Shown: positions 27,359-36,919 of the stretch, one piece after another
Numbering within the stretch: position 1 is the first letter of the stretch
Layout of the letters: every line of letters begins with the position of its first letter
Source: Thermodesulfitimonas autotrophica
GTDB taxonomy: Bacteria; Bacillota; Desulfotomaculia; Desulfotomaculales; Ammonificaceae
DNA length: 64,000 nt
Reading direction: 5' to 3'
Assembly: GCF_003815015.1 (NCBI RefSeq)
Contig: NZ_RKRE01000001.1
Span: 566,460 to 630,459 of the forward strand
Position numbers and translations under genes: made by a program
The notes under the pieces: model-generated
What the model saw: only the letters and a program-made list of their open reading frames with translations
What the model was told of the DNA's origin: nothing
The model's database searches: none

Positions 27359-29689
27359 GTGGCGCAAGAGAAGTTTTACCGGATTTCGGGCATGGAAAAC
27401 GGCCGCCGTATCGAATCCCGCATCCTCGAGGAGCGGATTCAGAAAGCGGTAGCCGACGGTTACCGGTATATCGAAGTCGAAGCCTTCGGCCAGCACGGCA
27501 TCGGCGGGCGGTTGTGGCGCGCCGGAGAGGATAAGGTCCACGTCCGCATTATCGGCTCTCCCGGCCAGCGGGTGGGCTCAATGGGCTTTCCCAATACCCG
27601 CATTGAAATCATGGGCCCCGCTTCTGACGATACGGGGTGGCTCAACGCCGGTGCAGAAATAATCGTTCACGGCCACGCCACCAACGGCACGGCCAACGCG
27701 ATGGCCCAGGGAAAAATTTATGTCGCCGGAAATATCGGGGCCCGGGGTATGACCATGACCAAGCATAATCCCCGTTTCGCCCCTCCGGAACTCTGGGTCC
27801 TTGGCGGCGTCGGCGATTATTTCGCCGAGTTTATGGCGGGGGGCATCGCCGTTATCTGCGGTCATGAGCCGCAGAATCCGGAAAACGTTCTGGGCTACCG
27901 CCCCTGTGTCGGGATGGTGGGCGGCAAAATCTTTTTCCGCGGCCCGCATAAAGGTTACAGTCAGGCCGACGTTAAATTAGAGCCGATAACCGACGCAGAC
28001 TGGGACTGGCTTAGGGAAAACCTGAAGGTTTTCCTTGCCGCTATCGGCCGCACGGAGCTTTTTGCTACCCTCGCCGACCGGACCCAGTGGCAGTTGCTCG
28101 TGGCCAGAACGCCGCAGGAAAAACGGAGCTTACCGCGCCGCCCGATAAGTGAATTCCGCCGGGAGGTCTGGGATAAGGAACTGGGGCGCGGCGGTTTGAT
28201 CGGGGATTTGGTCGACTTCGACCGTAGCCCTATCCCGCTCATTGTGACCGGGAACCTGCGCCGTTTCGTCCCGGTATGGGAAAACCGGAAATACCTGCCT
28301 CCCTGCCAGGCAAGCTGCCCTACCGGTATCCCGGTTCACGAACGCTGGCAGCTCATCAGGGAAGGGCGGATAGATGAGGCTATCGATCTGGCACTTGCCT
28401 ATACCCCGTTCCCGGCAACGGTTTGCGGCTACCTCTGCCCCAATCTCTGCATGCAGGCATGCACGCGCCAGGTGCGCAGGATGGTCCCGCCGGACGTAAG
28501 GGAACTCGGCAAGGCCAGCCTTACCGCGAAGCTTCCGGAACTCCCGTCTCTTTCTGGGAAGCGGGTCGCCGTTATCGGCGGCGGGCCCGCCGGCATCTCC
28601 GTAGCCTGGCAACTACGACTCCAGGGGCACGAAGCAGTGATTTACGATATGCAGGATGAACTCGGCGGTAAGCTCTCCTCGGCCATACCGCGTTCCCGGA
28701 TTGCGGATGAGATACTTAAGGCCGAACTTGAGCGGGCCAAGAAGGTTCTGCCGCACATTTACCTGCAGCAGCACTTGAGCCGCGAGGATTTTGAGCGTCT
28801 GAAGGCGGATTATGACTTTATCGTGATCGCCGCCGGGGCCCAAAAACCGCGCGTTATTCCTATTCCAGGGAAGGAAAGGCTTATCCCGGCGCTTGATTTT
28901 CTGCGTCAGGCCCAAAAAGGCCAAGCCCGGGTCGGCAAACGCGTGGTTATTATCGGTGCCGGCAACGTCGGCTGTGATGTCGCCACCGAAGCGCACCGGC
29001 TTGGCGCGACGGAGATCACGCTGATCGATATCCAGGAGCCGCTCTCCTTCGGCAAGGAGCGCAAAGCGGCCGAAGCGGTAGGTGCTAAGTTCCGCTGGCC
29101 ATGTTTTAGCAAGGCGGTCACCGAAGAAGGCCTGGAACTCTCTACCGGCGAAATAATCCCGGCGGATACGGTGATTATCTCGATTGGCGACGTGCCGGAT
29201 CTGGACTTTCTACCAGAAAGCGTGGCCACCGAGCGCGGGTTCATCAAGGTGAACGAGTTTTACCAGACGTCCGACCCGCAGGTTTTCGCTATCGGCGACG
29301 TGGTCAAGCTCGGGCTTCTCACCGAGGCAATCGGCGCCGGCCGGAAAGCAGCCCAGGCGATTGCCGATCTTATAGCGGGCAGAACGCCGCTGCGCGATAC
29401 CCGCACCAGGATCGACTACTCCCGCGTGAAGCTCGAGTACTTCAACCCCCGCTTACTTCGCCTTGACCGGCTTGAAGACGCGGCAGCCGAATGTGTTTCC
29501 TGTGGCACCTGCCGGGACTGCGGCATCTGCATCAGCGTCTGTCCGCAAGCGGCAATCTCGCGGCAGGAAACTGCTGGCGGCGGCTTTGAATTAGTAGTGG
29601 ATCCGGACCGGTGCATCGGTTGCGGTTTTTGCGCCGGAGCCTGCCCTTGCGGCGTCTGGAACCTGGTGGAGAACGAACCGCTCGTCTGA
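27359..29689 (+). CDS. glutamate synthase GXGXG domain fused to a GltD-like NAD(P)H oxidoreductase
   Basis: A 776-residue fusion. Residues 1-240 are the GltB C-terminal beta-helix (GXGXG) domain, with VEAFGQHGIGGRLW and repeated glycine-rich strands (GNIGARGMTM, GVGDYFAEFMAGG). Residues 310-700 are GltD-like: CQASCPTGIPVHERW and CGYLCPNLCMQACTR for clusters, FAD motif VIGGGPAGISVAW, and NAD(P)H motif VIIGAGNVGCDVA. The C-terminus has two ferredoxin motifs, CGTCRDCGICISVCPQ and CIGCGFCAGACPCG. It supplies electrons and the missing structural domain to the two preceding genes. GTG 27359 follows GGGAGAG. Confidence 0.9.
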   Translation: MAQEKFYRISGMENGRRIESRILEERIQKAVADGYRYIEVEAFGQHGIGGRLWRAGEDKVHVRIIGSPGQRVGSMGFPNTRIEIMGPASDDTGWLNAGAEIIVHGHATNGTANAMAQGKIYVAGNIGARGMTMTKHNPRFAPPELWVLGGVGDYFAEFMAGGIAVICGHEPQNPENVLGYRPCVGMVGGKIFFRGPHKGYSQADVKLEPITDADWDWLRENLKVFLAAIGRTELFATLADRTQWQLLVARTPQEKRSLPRRPISEFRREVWDKELGRGGLIGDLVDFDRSPIPLIVTGNLRRFVPVWENRKYLPPCQASCPTGIPVHERWQLIREGRIDEAIDLALAYTPFPATVCGYLCPNLCMQACTRQVRRMVPPDVRELGKASLTAKLPELPSLSGKRVAVIGGGPAGISVAWQLRLQGHEAVIYDMQDELGGKLSSAIPRSRIADEILKAELERAKKVLPHIYLQQHLSREDFERLKADYDFIVIAAGAQKPRVIPIPGKERLIPALDFLRQAQKGQARVGKRVVIIGAGNVGCDVATEAHRLGATEITLIDIQEPLSFGKERKAAEAVGAKFRWPCFSKAVTEEGLELSTGEIIPADTVIISIGDVPDLDFLPESVATERGFIKVNEFYQTSDPQVFAIGDVVKLGLLTEAIGAGRKAAQAIADLIAGRTPLRDTRTRIDYSRVKLEYFNPRLLRLDRLEDAAAECVSCGTCRDCGICISVCPQAAISRQETAGGGFELVVDPDRCIGCGFCAGACPCGVWNLVENEPLV

Positions 29690-29786
29690 GGCGGGACGAA
29701 CTGTTTGGCTAAAGATCTTGGCTAAAGATAAAGTTTGGCGACTGGGCAGGGCGTAAAAAGCTCACTTTTAAAGCGGAGTGGTGGTT

Positions 29787-30275
29787 ATGAAACACACTTT
29801 AGCCGTTTTGGCGCTCAACAAGCCCGGGGTGTTGGCGCGGATCGCCGGACTTTTGAGCCGGCGCAACTTCAATATCGAAAGCATTACCGCCGGCCATACC
29901 GAGGAAAGCGATATCTCCCGCCTTACCATTGTCGTTCAGGGAGACGACCGGGTAATCGACCAGGTGGTAAAGCAGGTTTCAAAGCTGATCGACGTTCTGA
30001 AGGTGGAACGCCTGGCGCAGAACGTCATCGACCGGGAATTGGCGCTGATAAAGGTAAAGGCGGATCCTTCCCGCCGCTCCGACATTGTGGACATCGTCGA
30101 GATTTTCCGGGCCCACATTGTGGACGTCGGAAGGGAAACCATGGTGGTTGAGATGACCGGCGACGAAGAAAAGATCGACGCCCTCTGCGCGGTATTAAGC
30201 GAGCACGGCATCCTCGAAATGGTCCGTACGGGGAAAGTAACCCTGACGCGCGGCGCCCATACCGTCAAAGGGTAA
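29787..30275 (+). CDS. ilvN: acetolactate synthase small (regulatory) subunit
   Basis: A 162-residue ACT-domain protein that gives the catalytic subunit valine feedback sensitivity. The N-terminal ACT domain reads TLAVLALNKPGVLARIAGLL then RRNFNIESITAG. The C-terminal domain carries VERLAQNVIDRELALIKV and VVEMTGDEEKIDAL. ATG 29787 follows GCGGAG; a GTG nine bases upstream is the alternative. The large-subunit gene (ilvB) is not adjacent. It is followed by a terminator at 30355. Confidence 0.93.
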   Translation: MKHTLAVLALNKPGVLARIAGLLSRRNFNIESITAGHTEESDISRLTIVVQGDDRVIDQVVKQVSKLIDVLKVERLAQNVIDRELALIKVKADPSRRSDIVDIVEIFRAHIVDVGRETMVVEMTGDEEKIDALCAVLSEHGILEMVRTGKVTLTRGAHTVKG

Positions 30276-30354
30276 GCCTACCGGTCGCCACCCGTCAAGA
30301 AGGCTTTCGTCCCCTCTACTGCAAAGTCGCACCTCTCTTCGCAGCAACCTTTCC

Positions 30355-30383
30355 GGGCGGGGCTGGACCCCGCCCTTTCTGTT
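30355..30383 (+). terminator. terminator after ilvN
   Basis: GGGCGGGG (30355-30362), loop CTGGA, CCCCGCCC (30368-30375), then TTTCTGTT. Confidence 0.8.
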
Positions 30384-30444
30384 ACCAAGTGCTTCGGCCG
30401 CCGTAAAAACCGGCTCCGGCCGGTCTGCGGCAAAGGAGGTTTTC

Positions 30445-31155
30445 ATGCGCCCGGTAATCGGCATTACCGCCGCCTTTCAGGAGGAAGAAGAGCGCTGCTT
30501 CCTGAGCCGTTACTATAGCGACGGCATCTACCGTGCCGGAGGGGTTCCGGTGATCCTGCCGCCGCTTCCGCCGGAAGCCGCCGCTGCCACTATCACCAGC
30601 ATCGATGGGCTTCTCCTGTCCGGTGGCGGCGACATTGACCCCTTCTATTTCGGTGAAGAACCGCTACCCCAAACCGGAATGGTCTCCCCACGTCGGGACG
30701 CCTTTGAGCTGGCCCTTGCCCGGGAGGCGCTCGCCCGGGTAGTTCCCGTTCTCGGTATCTGCCGGGGCATGCAGGTGCTCAACGTCGCCGCCGGGGGCAC
30801 CATCTACCAGGACCTCGCCGCAGGCACAAAAAGCCCCCTGAAACACCGGCAGGACGCCCCGCGCTGGTACGGGACGCACCATATCGATATCCTCGCGGGC
30901 AGCCGCCTCGCCGCGATTTTCCGGACCACCCGTTTAAGGGTTAACTCTTTTCACCACCAGGCAGTAAAAAAGGTGGCCCCGGGATTTAAAGCCGCAGCCT
31001 GGGCACCCGACGGAATAATCGAAGCAATCGAGGCGACCGCACATCCTTTTGCGGTCGGCGTCCAGTTTCACCCCGAAGGGATGTGGGAAAAAGCCCCGCT
31101 TTTCCTCGCGCTGTTCAGCGCTTTGATAACGGCCTGTAATGAACAACCAAAATAA
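30445..31155 (+). CDS. class I amidotransferase of the gamma-glutamyl-GABA hydrolase family
   Basis: A 236-residue peptidase C26 family member related to PuuD. It opens with RPVIGITAAF, has LLLSGGGDIDPFYFGE, the nucleophile Cys in VLGICRGMQVLNVAAGG, VNSFHHQAVKKVAPGF, and the His/Glu pair in VGVQFHPEGMW. Members hydrolyse gamma-glutamyl bonds, for instance of gamma-glutamyl-GABA; the exact substrate here is unknown. ATG 30445 follows AAAGGAGG. It stands between ilvN and a receiver protein, without polyamine genes nearby. Confidence 0.87.
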   Translation: MRPVIGITAAFQEEEERCFLSRYYSDGIYRAGGVPVILPPLPPEAAAATITSIDGLLLSGGGDIDPFYFGEEPLPQTGMVSPRRDAFELALAREALARVVPVLGICRGMQVLNVAAGGTIYQDLAAGTKSPLKHRQDAPRWYGTHHIDILAGSRLAAIFRTTRLRVNSFHHQAVKKVAPGFKAAAWAPDGIIEAIEATAHPFAVGVQFHPEGMWEKAPLFLALFSALITACNEQPK

Positions 31156-31283
31156 AGGTTGGTGACGGAAACCAATTTTCCGCCGGCTTCCGAAAGGAAA
31201 CCGGCCTGCCTCGGCGAAAAAGATAGAGATGGCATTCAACCCAACTGCTAATACCTGTCAAAAACGACCGAGGAGTAATCTCG

Positions 31284-31709
31284 ATGTCCGGAGAAACGCT
31301 CAAGGTGCTGATTGCCGACGACCAGCCGGAGATTTGCGAAATTCTCGAAGCCCTTCTATGCGCGGAGGGACACGTCACCCGTACGGCTAAAAACGGGCGG
31401 GAAGCGCTCGAGCTGGCCTGCGACTTCCGCCCGGACCTCGTCTTTCTCGACATCATGATGCCCGTGCTCGACGGCTTTGCCGCGCTCGAAGAACTACTGC
31501 GTCGCTTTCCTGAGGTAAACGTCGTGATGATGACCGCCTGCCCAGAAGTGGAAATGATCACCCGCGCCTTCAAAGAAGGGGTCATCGCCTTTCTCGGCAA
31601 GCCTTTCGATATGGCCGCAATCAGGGAGATCCTCAGGGCGATCAGGGAAAGGAAGGATACCGGCTGCGCGGCCGACTTTCCCCGGCAGGAATATTCGCAA
31701 TGCGGTTGA
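31284..31709 (+). CDS. single-domain response regulator (receiver only)
   Basis: A 141-residue CheY-like receiver without output domain. Intact are the acidic pair in LIADDQPEI, phospho-acceptor Asp in VFLDIMMPV, Thr in VVMMTACPE and Lys in AFLGKPFDM. The last 20 residues (KDTGCAADFPRQEYSQCG) are an extension. It could be Spo0F-like or act in chemotaxis, but no kinase is nearby. ATG 31284 follows GAGG. Confidence 0.85.
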   Translation: MSGETLKVLIADDQPEICEILEALLCAEGHVTRTAKNGREALELACDFRPDLVFLDIMMPVLDGFAALEELLRRFPEVNVVMMTACPEVEMITRAFKEGVIAFLGKPFDMAAIREILRAIRERKDTGCAADFPRQEYSQCG

Positions 31710-31842
31710 ATTTTTGCTCTGCCGCGGGAACAAATGCTTGTTGCCCCCACCCGCGGGGTATTTTAATTTTCGAAGCCTGCGGCACTTGCACCACGCATTT
31801 TCTTTTTAAAAGGGCTTGTTCAGGATGAGGGGCGTGGTTAAG

Positions 31843-32886
31843 ATGGAAATAAAGGCCTTTTACCGGTTAACAGATGCAAACCTGAACCGGGCCCGGGAAG
31901 GCCTCCGGGCGCTTGAAGACCTCGCTCGTTTCGTCCTGCAGGACGGTGCTTTAGCCGAAAGGATCCGGGCAGCACGGCATAATCTACAGCAAACCGCCGC
32001 CAACCTGTCTGCCGTTTGCCTTGCTGCCCGCGACGTGAACCAGGATCCGGGCGCCAGCTATCCGGAAGACCCCCACCCGTCCGCCCGCGGGGTAGCGATA
32101 GCGAACGCCCGGCGCGTCCAGGAGGCGGCGCGGGTTCTCGAAGAAACGGCTCGTTACCTGGCGCCGGAAACAGTGGCCCAATTCAAGCGCCTTCGTTTTC
32201 TATCTTACGAGCTGGAGCAGCTTTTTGCCGCCCGGCTGGCCCCGGAGGAGAAAACCTCCTTTTTGCGTAAGCTGAGGCTTTACGTCATCGTGGGTTCCGC
32301 CCACACCGCCGGGCGACCCGTGGTCAGCGTAGCTCAGGAGGCCATCCGGGGCGGCGCCCAGATCATCCAGCTCCGGGAAAAAGAGCTCCCGGCCAAGGCC
32401 TTTTTCGAAACCGCCCGGGCACTCCGGGAAGTTACGGCGAAGGCCGGCGTGCCGCTCATCATTAACGACCGGGCCGACATCGCGGCAGCAGTTGGTGCGG
32501 ATGGGGTGCACCTGGGGCAGGAAGATCTGCCAATTGCCGCTGCCCGGCGTATCCTCGGAGAGCAGGCCATTATCGGCGTCTCTACCCACTCCGTTGCCGA
32601 GGCCCTCCGGGCGGAAAAAGAGGGCGCTGATTACATCGGCTTCGGCCCTGTCTTTCCAACCAGGACCAAACCAGAATACGCCGCGCAGGGTCTGGAAGCG
32701 CTCCAGAAGGTCCTATCCCAAGTTCGCCTGCCGGTAGTGGCCATCGGCGGTATAACACCGGCGAACCTACCGGCAGTAATAAAAACGGGCGTGAAGCGGA
32801 TCGCCGTGGTAAGCGCGGTGGCCAGCGCGCCCGATGTAGCTGCAAGTGCCGCACTTTTGCTGAAAATGCTGGAGGGGTCGTATTGA
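31843..32886 (+). CDS. thiE: ThiD2-ThiE fusion, thiamine phosphate synthase
   Basis: A 347-residue fusion. Residues 1-130 resemble the ThiD2 domain ([36 protein letters not shown]), described as an HMP-phosphate kinase in some bacteria. Residues 145-345 are ThiE, joining HMP-PP and thiazole phosphate: [58 protein letters not shown] and [13 protein letters not shown] 31843 follows GAGGGG. It overlaps thiC by four bases. The 130 bases upstream show no TPP-riboswitch core. Confidence 0.92.
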   Translation: MEIKAFYRLTDANLNRAREGLRALEDLARFVLQDGALAERIRAARHNLQQTAANLSAVCLAARDVNQDPGASYPEDPHPSARGVAIANARRVQEAARVLEETARYLAPETVAQFKRLRFLSYELEQLFAARLAPEEKTSFLRKLRLYVIVGSAHTAGRPVVSVAQEAIRGGAQIIQLREKELPAKAFFETARALREVTAKAGVPLIINDRADIAAAVGADGVHLGQEDLPIAAARRILGEQAIIGVSTHSVAEALRAEKEGADYIGFGPVFPTRTKPEYAAQGLEALQKVLSQVRLPVVAIGGITPANLPAVIKTGVKRIAVVSAVASAPDVAASAALLLKMLEGSY

Positions 32887-34181
32887 CACAGTTAGAAGCA
32901 GCAAAGCAAGGGAAGATAACGCCGGAGATGGAACGGGTAGCCGCCCGGGAGAAGCGCACCCCGGAGTTTATCCGGGAGGGGGTGGCGGCAGGAAGAATCG
33001 TCATTCCCGCCAATAAGAACCATCGGGGGCTTGATCCGTTAGGGATTGGTGCGGGGCTCCGCACGAAGGTAAACGCCAACATCGGCACCTCACCCCGTCA
33101 CCTTAACGCGGAACAGGAACTGGTTAAACTCCGGACGGCGCTGGATGCCGGCGCCGACGCGGTAATGGACTTAAGTACCGGCGGCGACCTGGACGCCCTG
33201 AGGAAGCAGACCATCGCCGCCAGCCACGTTCCCGTGGGCACCGTTCCGATTTACCAGGCCGCAATCGAGGCGCTCAAGCGGCACGGCAGTATCGTGGCCA
33301 TGAGCGCCGACGAAATCTTCCAGGTCATCGAACGCCACGCGGCCGATGGCGTTGATTTTATCACCGTCCACTGCGGCGTTACCCGCGAAAGCGTCAACCG
33401 CTTGCGCCGCCAGGGGCGAATCACGGATATCGTCAGCCGCGGCGGCTGCTTCGTCTTGGGCTGGATGCTCCACCACGGCGCGGAGAATCCCCTTTACGCC
33501 CAGTTCGACCGCTTACTCGAGATTTGCCGCCGCTACGACGTAACGCTCAGCCTGGGCGACGGGTTGCGCCCGGGCTGCCTGGCAGACGCCACCGACCGGG
33601 CGCAGGTCCAGGAGCTGATTATCTTAGGGGAACTCGTCGACCGGGCGCGGGAGCGGGGCGTCCAGGTAATGGTGGAAGGCCCCGGCCACGTCCCGCTAGA
33701 CCAGGTGGCAGCCAACGTCCAGCTCCAAAAATCTCTCTGCCGGGATGCGCCTTTTTACGTGCTCGGGCCGCTGGTTACCGATGTTGCGCCGGGTTACGAC
33801 CATATTGTTTCCGCCGTTGGCGGCGCGGTAGCGGCAATGGCCGGCGCTGATTTTCTCTGTTACGTTACGCCGGCGGAACACTTAGGTCTTCCCACGGCGG
33901 AAGACGTGCGGGAGGGAGTCATTGCCGCCCGTATCGCGGGTCATGCCGCCGATATCGTAAAAGGCGTACCCGGCGCCCGGGAACAGGACCTGGCGATGGC
34001 CCGGGCGCGCAAAGCACTTGATTGGGAGAAGCAGGTAGCGCTGGCGATCGACCCGGAAAAAGCCCGCCGCCTGAGGCAGCAACGCAACCCCGCCGGCATC
34101 CGTGAGTGTACCATGTGCGGCGAATTTTGCGCCATGCGCCTGGTGGCGGAATTCTTAGGCACCACCCGGGCCCTCTGCTGA
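32883..34181 (+). CDS. thiC: phosphomethylpyrimidine synthase ThiC
   Basis: A 432-residue radical SAM enzyme converting aminoimidazole ribotide to HMP phosphate. Typical segments include [57 protein letters not shown] and [10 protein letters not shown]. The C-terminal [4Fe-4S] motif is [11 protein letters not shown]. Length fits the short bacterial form. The start is TTG 32883, overlapping the stop of thiE. Confidence 0.96.
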   Translation: MTQLEAAKQGKITPEMERVAAREKRTPEFIREGVAAGRIVIPANKNHRGLDPLGIGAGLRTKVNANIGTSPRHLNAEQELVKLRTALDAGADAVMDLSTGGDLDALRKQTIAASHVPVGTVPIYQAAIEALKRHGSIVAMSADEIFQVIERHAADGVDFITVHCGVTRESVNRLRRQGRITDIVSRGGCFVLGWMLHHGAENPLYAQFDRLLEICRRYDVTLSLGDGLRPGCLADATDRAQVQELIILGELVDRARERGVQVMVEGPGHVPLDQVAANVQLQKSLCRDAPFYVLGPLVTDVAPGYDHIVSAVGGAVAAMAGADFLCYVTPAEHLGLPTAEDVREGVIAARIAGHAADIVKGVPGAREQDLAMARARKALDWEKQVALAIDPEKARRLRQQRNPAGIRECTMCGEFCAMRLVAEFLGTTRALC

Positions 34182-34199
34182 AGCGGATTATCACCGGCC

Positions 34200-35237
34200 A
34201 TGAAACTGAGCGAACTCGGCGAATTCGGACTTATCGCCCGGTTGACGGCGGATCTCGAGACAGACGCCGCCGTGGTAAAAGGCGTTGGCGACGATGCGGC
34301 CGTCCTGCGGTGTGGGAGGCGCTGGCTACTTTTCACCACCGACGTGCTGGTGGAAGGGGTTCACTTCCGGCGTGACTTCGCCTCCCTCCAGGATATCGGT
34401 TACAAAAGCCTCGCCGTTAATATCAGCGACATCGCCGCCATGGGTGGTCGGCCAACCTACGCGGTGGTAACGGCTTGCCTCCCCCCTTCTCTGACCGCGA
34501 AAGAGGCCGCCGCGCTCTATGACGGCCTGAAGGAAGCCGCTCGGGCGTGGGGCGTCAGCGTGGTAGGCGGCGATACCACGGCGGCGCCGCTTCTCGTGTT
34601 AAATGTCGCTCTCCTGGGAGAAGCCGCACCGGGCCGGGTGCGTTTCCGCAGCGGGGCCGAACCCAAAGACATCGTCTGCACCACGGGACCCCTCGGTGCC
34701 GCCGCAGCGGGGCTTTTCCTTTTGCAAAACGAAGGGTTCCCCTGCCCTGAGCCGCTCCGCAACATCCTGCTCCGGCGGCACAGGCGGCCGGAGCCGCGGG
34801 TGAAGGCGGGCTTGGCCCTCGCCGGTATTCCTGCCGTCCACGCCTTGATCGACGTGAGTGACGGGCTCGCCTCCGAAGTGCACCATCTCGCCGCCGCCAG
34901 CGGCGTCGGGTGCGAGATTTACCGGGCGGCGATCCCCGTGGAGCCGGCGACGGAATTCGTGGCCCGCCGCGCCGGCCGGGACCCCGTCGACTGGGCGCTC
35001 TTCGGCGGCGAGGATTACGAGCTTCTCTTTACCGTGGCCCCCCAGGCGCTGGGGGAAATAAGCCACGCCCTGGCTAAAGCGGGAGCCGGTTGTCACCCGG
35101 TGGGAACGATTACGGCCGAGAAGGGCGTTTGGCTCCTCCTGCCTGACGGGAGCCGCCAGGAGCTGCCCGCAGGCGGCTACGACCATTTTAAACAGCCGGA
35201 TGGAAAATTCAGCCCGGAAAACGGCAACAATTACTAG
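34200..35237 (+). CDS. thiL: thiamine-monophosphate kinase
   Basis: A 345-residue PurM/AIR-synthase family kinase forming thiamine diphosphate. Seen are LSELGEFGLI, VGDDAAVL, FTTDVLVEGVHF, NISDIAAMGGRPTYAVVT, GGDTT, LIDVSDGLASEVHHLA and FGGEDYELLFTV, all ThiL hallmarks. It lies 18 bases after thiC, completing a thiE-thiC-thiL operon. Confidence 0.95.
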   Translation: MKLSELGEFGLIARLTADLETDAAVVKGVGDDAAVLRCGRRWLLFTTDVLVEGVHFRRDFASLQDIGYKSLAVNISDIAAMGGRPTYAVVTACLPPSLTAKEAAALYDGLKEAARAWGVSVVGGDTTAAPLLVLNVALLGEAAPGRVRFRSGAEPKDIVCTTGPLGAAAAGLFLLQNEGFPCPEPLRNILLRRHRRPEPRVKAGLALAGIPAVHALIDVSDGLASEVHHLAAASGVGCEIYRAAIPVEPATEFVARRAGRDPVDWALFGGEDYELLFTVAPQALGEISHALAKAGAGCHPVGTITAEKGVWLLLPDGSRQELPAGGYDHFKQPDGKFSPENGNNY

Positions 35238-35293
35238 CGGCAGTTTCAGACCTTTCGTGCCGGACGCTTGTATAAAAGGAGTGCGCGCCGGTC

Positions 35294-35779
35294 TTGGCGG
35301 AATTAGAAGTTAGAACTGAATCGGCTGTGACAACCAAGGCGCTCGGCGAAAAATTGGGGCGGCTGCTCAGACCCGGCGATCTGGTTGCCCTCACCGGGGC
35401 GCTCGGCGCCGGAAAGACCTGTTTCACGCAGGGCCTGGCGCAGGGCCTGGGGATAAAGGCAGCGGTGACGAGCCCTACCTTCGTGCTTATTAAAGAATAT
35501 GCGGGGCCTATCCCGCTTTACCATTTCGACGCCTACCGGCTCAGCGGTCCGGAGGAATTTTTGATGCTGGGCAGCGCAGAATATTTCGCAGGCGCCGGCG
35601 TTTGCGTGGTCGAATGGGCCGACCGCGTGGCCGAAGCCCTGCCTGAAGACCGGATAGAAGTGGAGATCCGGTATCTACCCGGCACCGCAGAGGGGCGCCT
35701 CATTCGCCTCACCGGACGGGGGCGCCGCAGCCGGTCGGTCGTGGAGGAATTGAAACGTGGCTTGCGTGCTGGGAATTGA
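35294..35779 (+). CDS. tsaE: tRNA t6A biosynthesis ATPase TsaE
   Basis: A 161-residue P-loop protein needed for the TsaBDE complex that makes threonylcarbamoyladenosine at tRNA A37. Walker A is GALGAGKTCF; SPTFVLIKEY and LYHFDAYRL are family hallmarks; VVEWADRV holds the catalytic region. The start is TTG 35294. It overlaps tsaB by 23 bases in the common tsaE-tsaB-rimI-tsaD order. Confidence 0.95.
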   Translation: MAELEVRTESAVTTKALGEKLGRLLRPGDLVALTGALGAGKTCFTQGLAQGLGIKAAVTSPTFVLIKEYAGPIPLYHFDAYRLSGPEEFLMLGSAEYFAGAGVCVVEWADRVAEALPEDRIEVEIRYLPGTAEGRLIRLTGRGRRSRSVVEELKRGLRAGN

Positions 35780-36449
35780 GACGGCGACACCACTCCTCAG
35801 CGTGGCGATAGTCGGGCCAGAGGGCCTCCGTGCGGAACGCGCGGCCTTCGGGGAGCGGCTCCACTCGGTTCGCCTTTTCCCCTTTATTGAAGAACTCCTG
35901 CGCGATGCCGGCACCCGCTTCGAGGACCTCAGCGGCATCGCCGTCTCCCAGGGCCCCGGATCCTTCACGGGTCTCCGCCTGGGGGTCGTTAGCGCCAAAA
36001 CGCTCGCGCAGGTTTGTGCCCTGCCCGTAATCGGGATCCCGACGTTGCTCGCCTTGGCGGCACCTCTGCTCAGCGGCGGGATCCCGGTCTGCCCCGTACT
36101 CACCTCGCGCAGCGATGAGGTTTACGCCGCCGCTTACGCGTCCGGGGCCCCGGAGGCAACTGTTCTGGTTGCGCCCTTTGCCGCCCCCCCGGTAGAAGCG
36201 GCCCAAAAGTTCGCCTCTTTTGCTAAACTTCTCCTGACCGGCGAAGGGGCCTGGGCATTCCGGGAGGCCTTCACCGAAATCCTCGGGGAGAGGGCTCTCT
36301 TCGCCTCCGAAGTTTTCAATTACCCCCGGGCCGCCACGGTTGCCTTTTTAGGGCGCCAAAGGCTTGCGCGCGGCGCGGCAGTTACACCCTTCGACCTCCT
36401 GCCAGAATACCTTCGCCTCCCGGCGATTAAAGGGAGGCGCGGCACGTGA
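35757..36449 (+). CDS. tsaB: tRNA t6A biosynthesis protein TsaB
   Basis: A 230-residue ASKHA-fold pseudo-enzyme that pairs with TsaD. Seen are LGIETATPLLSVAIV, SVRLFPFIEELL, and ISVSQGPGSFTGLRLGVVSAKTL-type glycine loop (here IAVSQGPGSFTGLRLG). The start is GTG 35757 inside tsaE, and it overlaps rimI by four bases. Confidence 0.94.
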   Translation: MACVLGIETATPLLSVAIVGPEGLRAERAAFGERLHSVRLFPFIEELLRDAGTRFEDLSGIAVSQGPGSFTGLRLGVVSAKTLAQVCALPVIGIPTLLALAAPLLSGGIPVCPVLTSRSDEVYAAAYASGAPEATVLVAPFAAPPVEAAQKFASFAKLLLTGEGAWAFREAFTEILGERALFASEVFNYPRAATVAFLGRQRLARGAAVTPFDLLPEYLRLPAIKGRRGT

Positions 36450-36904
36450 GAATCAAAGTTGTCCCGATGGAACCGGAACATCTCGACGCCGTAATGGCCA
36501 TCGAAAACGTATCCTTCCCGATCCCGTGGAAGCGCGAGGCTTTTCTCTTCGAAATCCTCCTCAACGAAACGGCCGATTACGTGGTGGCGCTCTACCGGGA
36601 TCAGGTTGTAGGGTACGGCGGCATGTGGCTGGTTCTCGACGAAGCGCACATCACCAACATCGCCGTGCACCCCGATTGCCGCGGCAGGGGTATCGGCCGC
36701 CGCATCCTGCAGGAACTGATCAAGCGAGCGGCACTGCGGGGGGCAACAAAGATGACCCTCGAAGTGCGGCCCTCAAACCTTATTGCGCGGAAGCTTTACC
36801 GGGATCTGGGTTTCGAGGAAAAAGGGGTCCGCAAGCGCTACTACCAGGACAACCACGAAGACGCAATCATCATGTGGCTCGAAGACCTCCGGGCCAGGGC
36901 CTAA
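36446..36904 (+). CDS. rimI: ribosomal protein S18-alanine N-acetyltransferase RimI
   Basis: A 152-residue GNAT acetyltransferase. The acetyl-CoA loop is HPDCRGRGIGRRILQ; EVRPSNLIARKLYRDLGF and the C-terminal RKRYYQDNHEDAIIMW are RimI hallmarks. The start is GTG 36446, overlapping the tsaB stop. Co-location with tsa genes is conserved in Firmicutes. Confidence 0.94.
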   Translation: MRIKVVPMEPEHLDAVMAIENVSFPIPWKREAFLFEILLNETADYVVALYRDQVVGYGGMWLVLDEAHITNIAVHPDCRGRGIGRRILQELIKRAALRGATKMTLEVRPSNLIARKLYRDLGFEEKGVRKRYYQDNHEDAIIMWLEDLRARA

Positions 36905-36919
36905 ACGGGGTGATATTCT

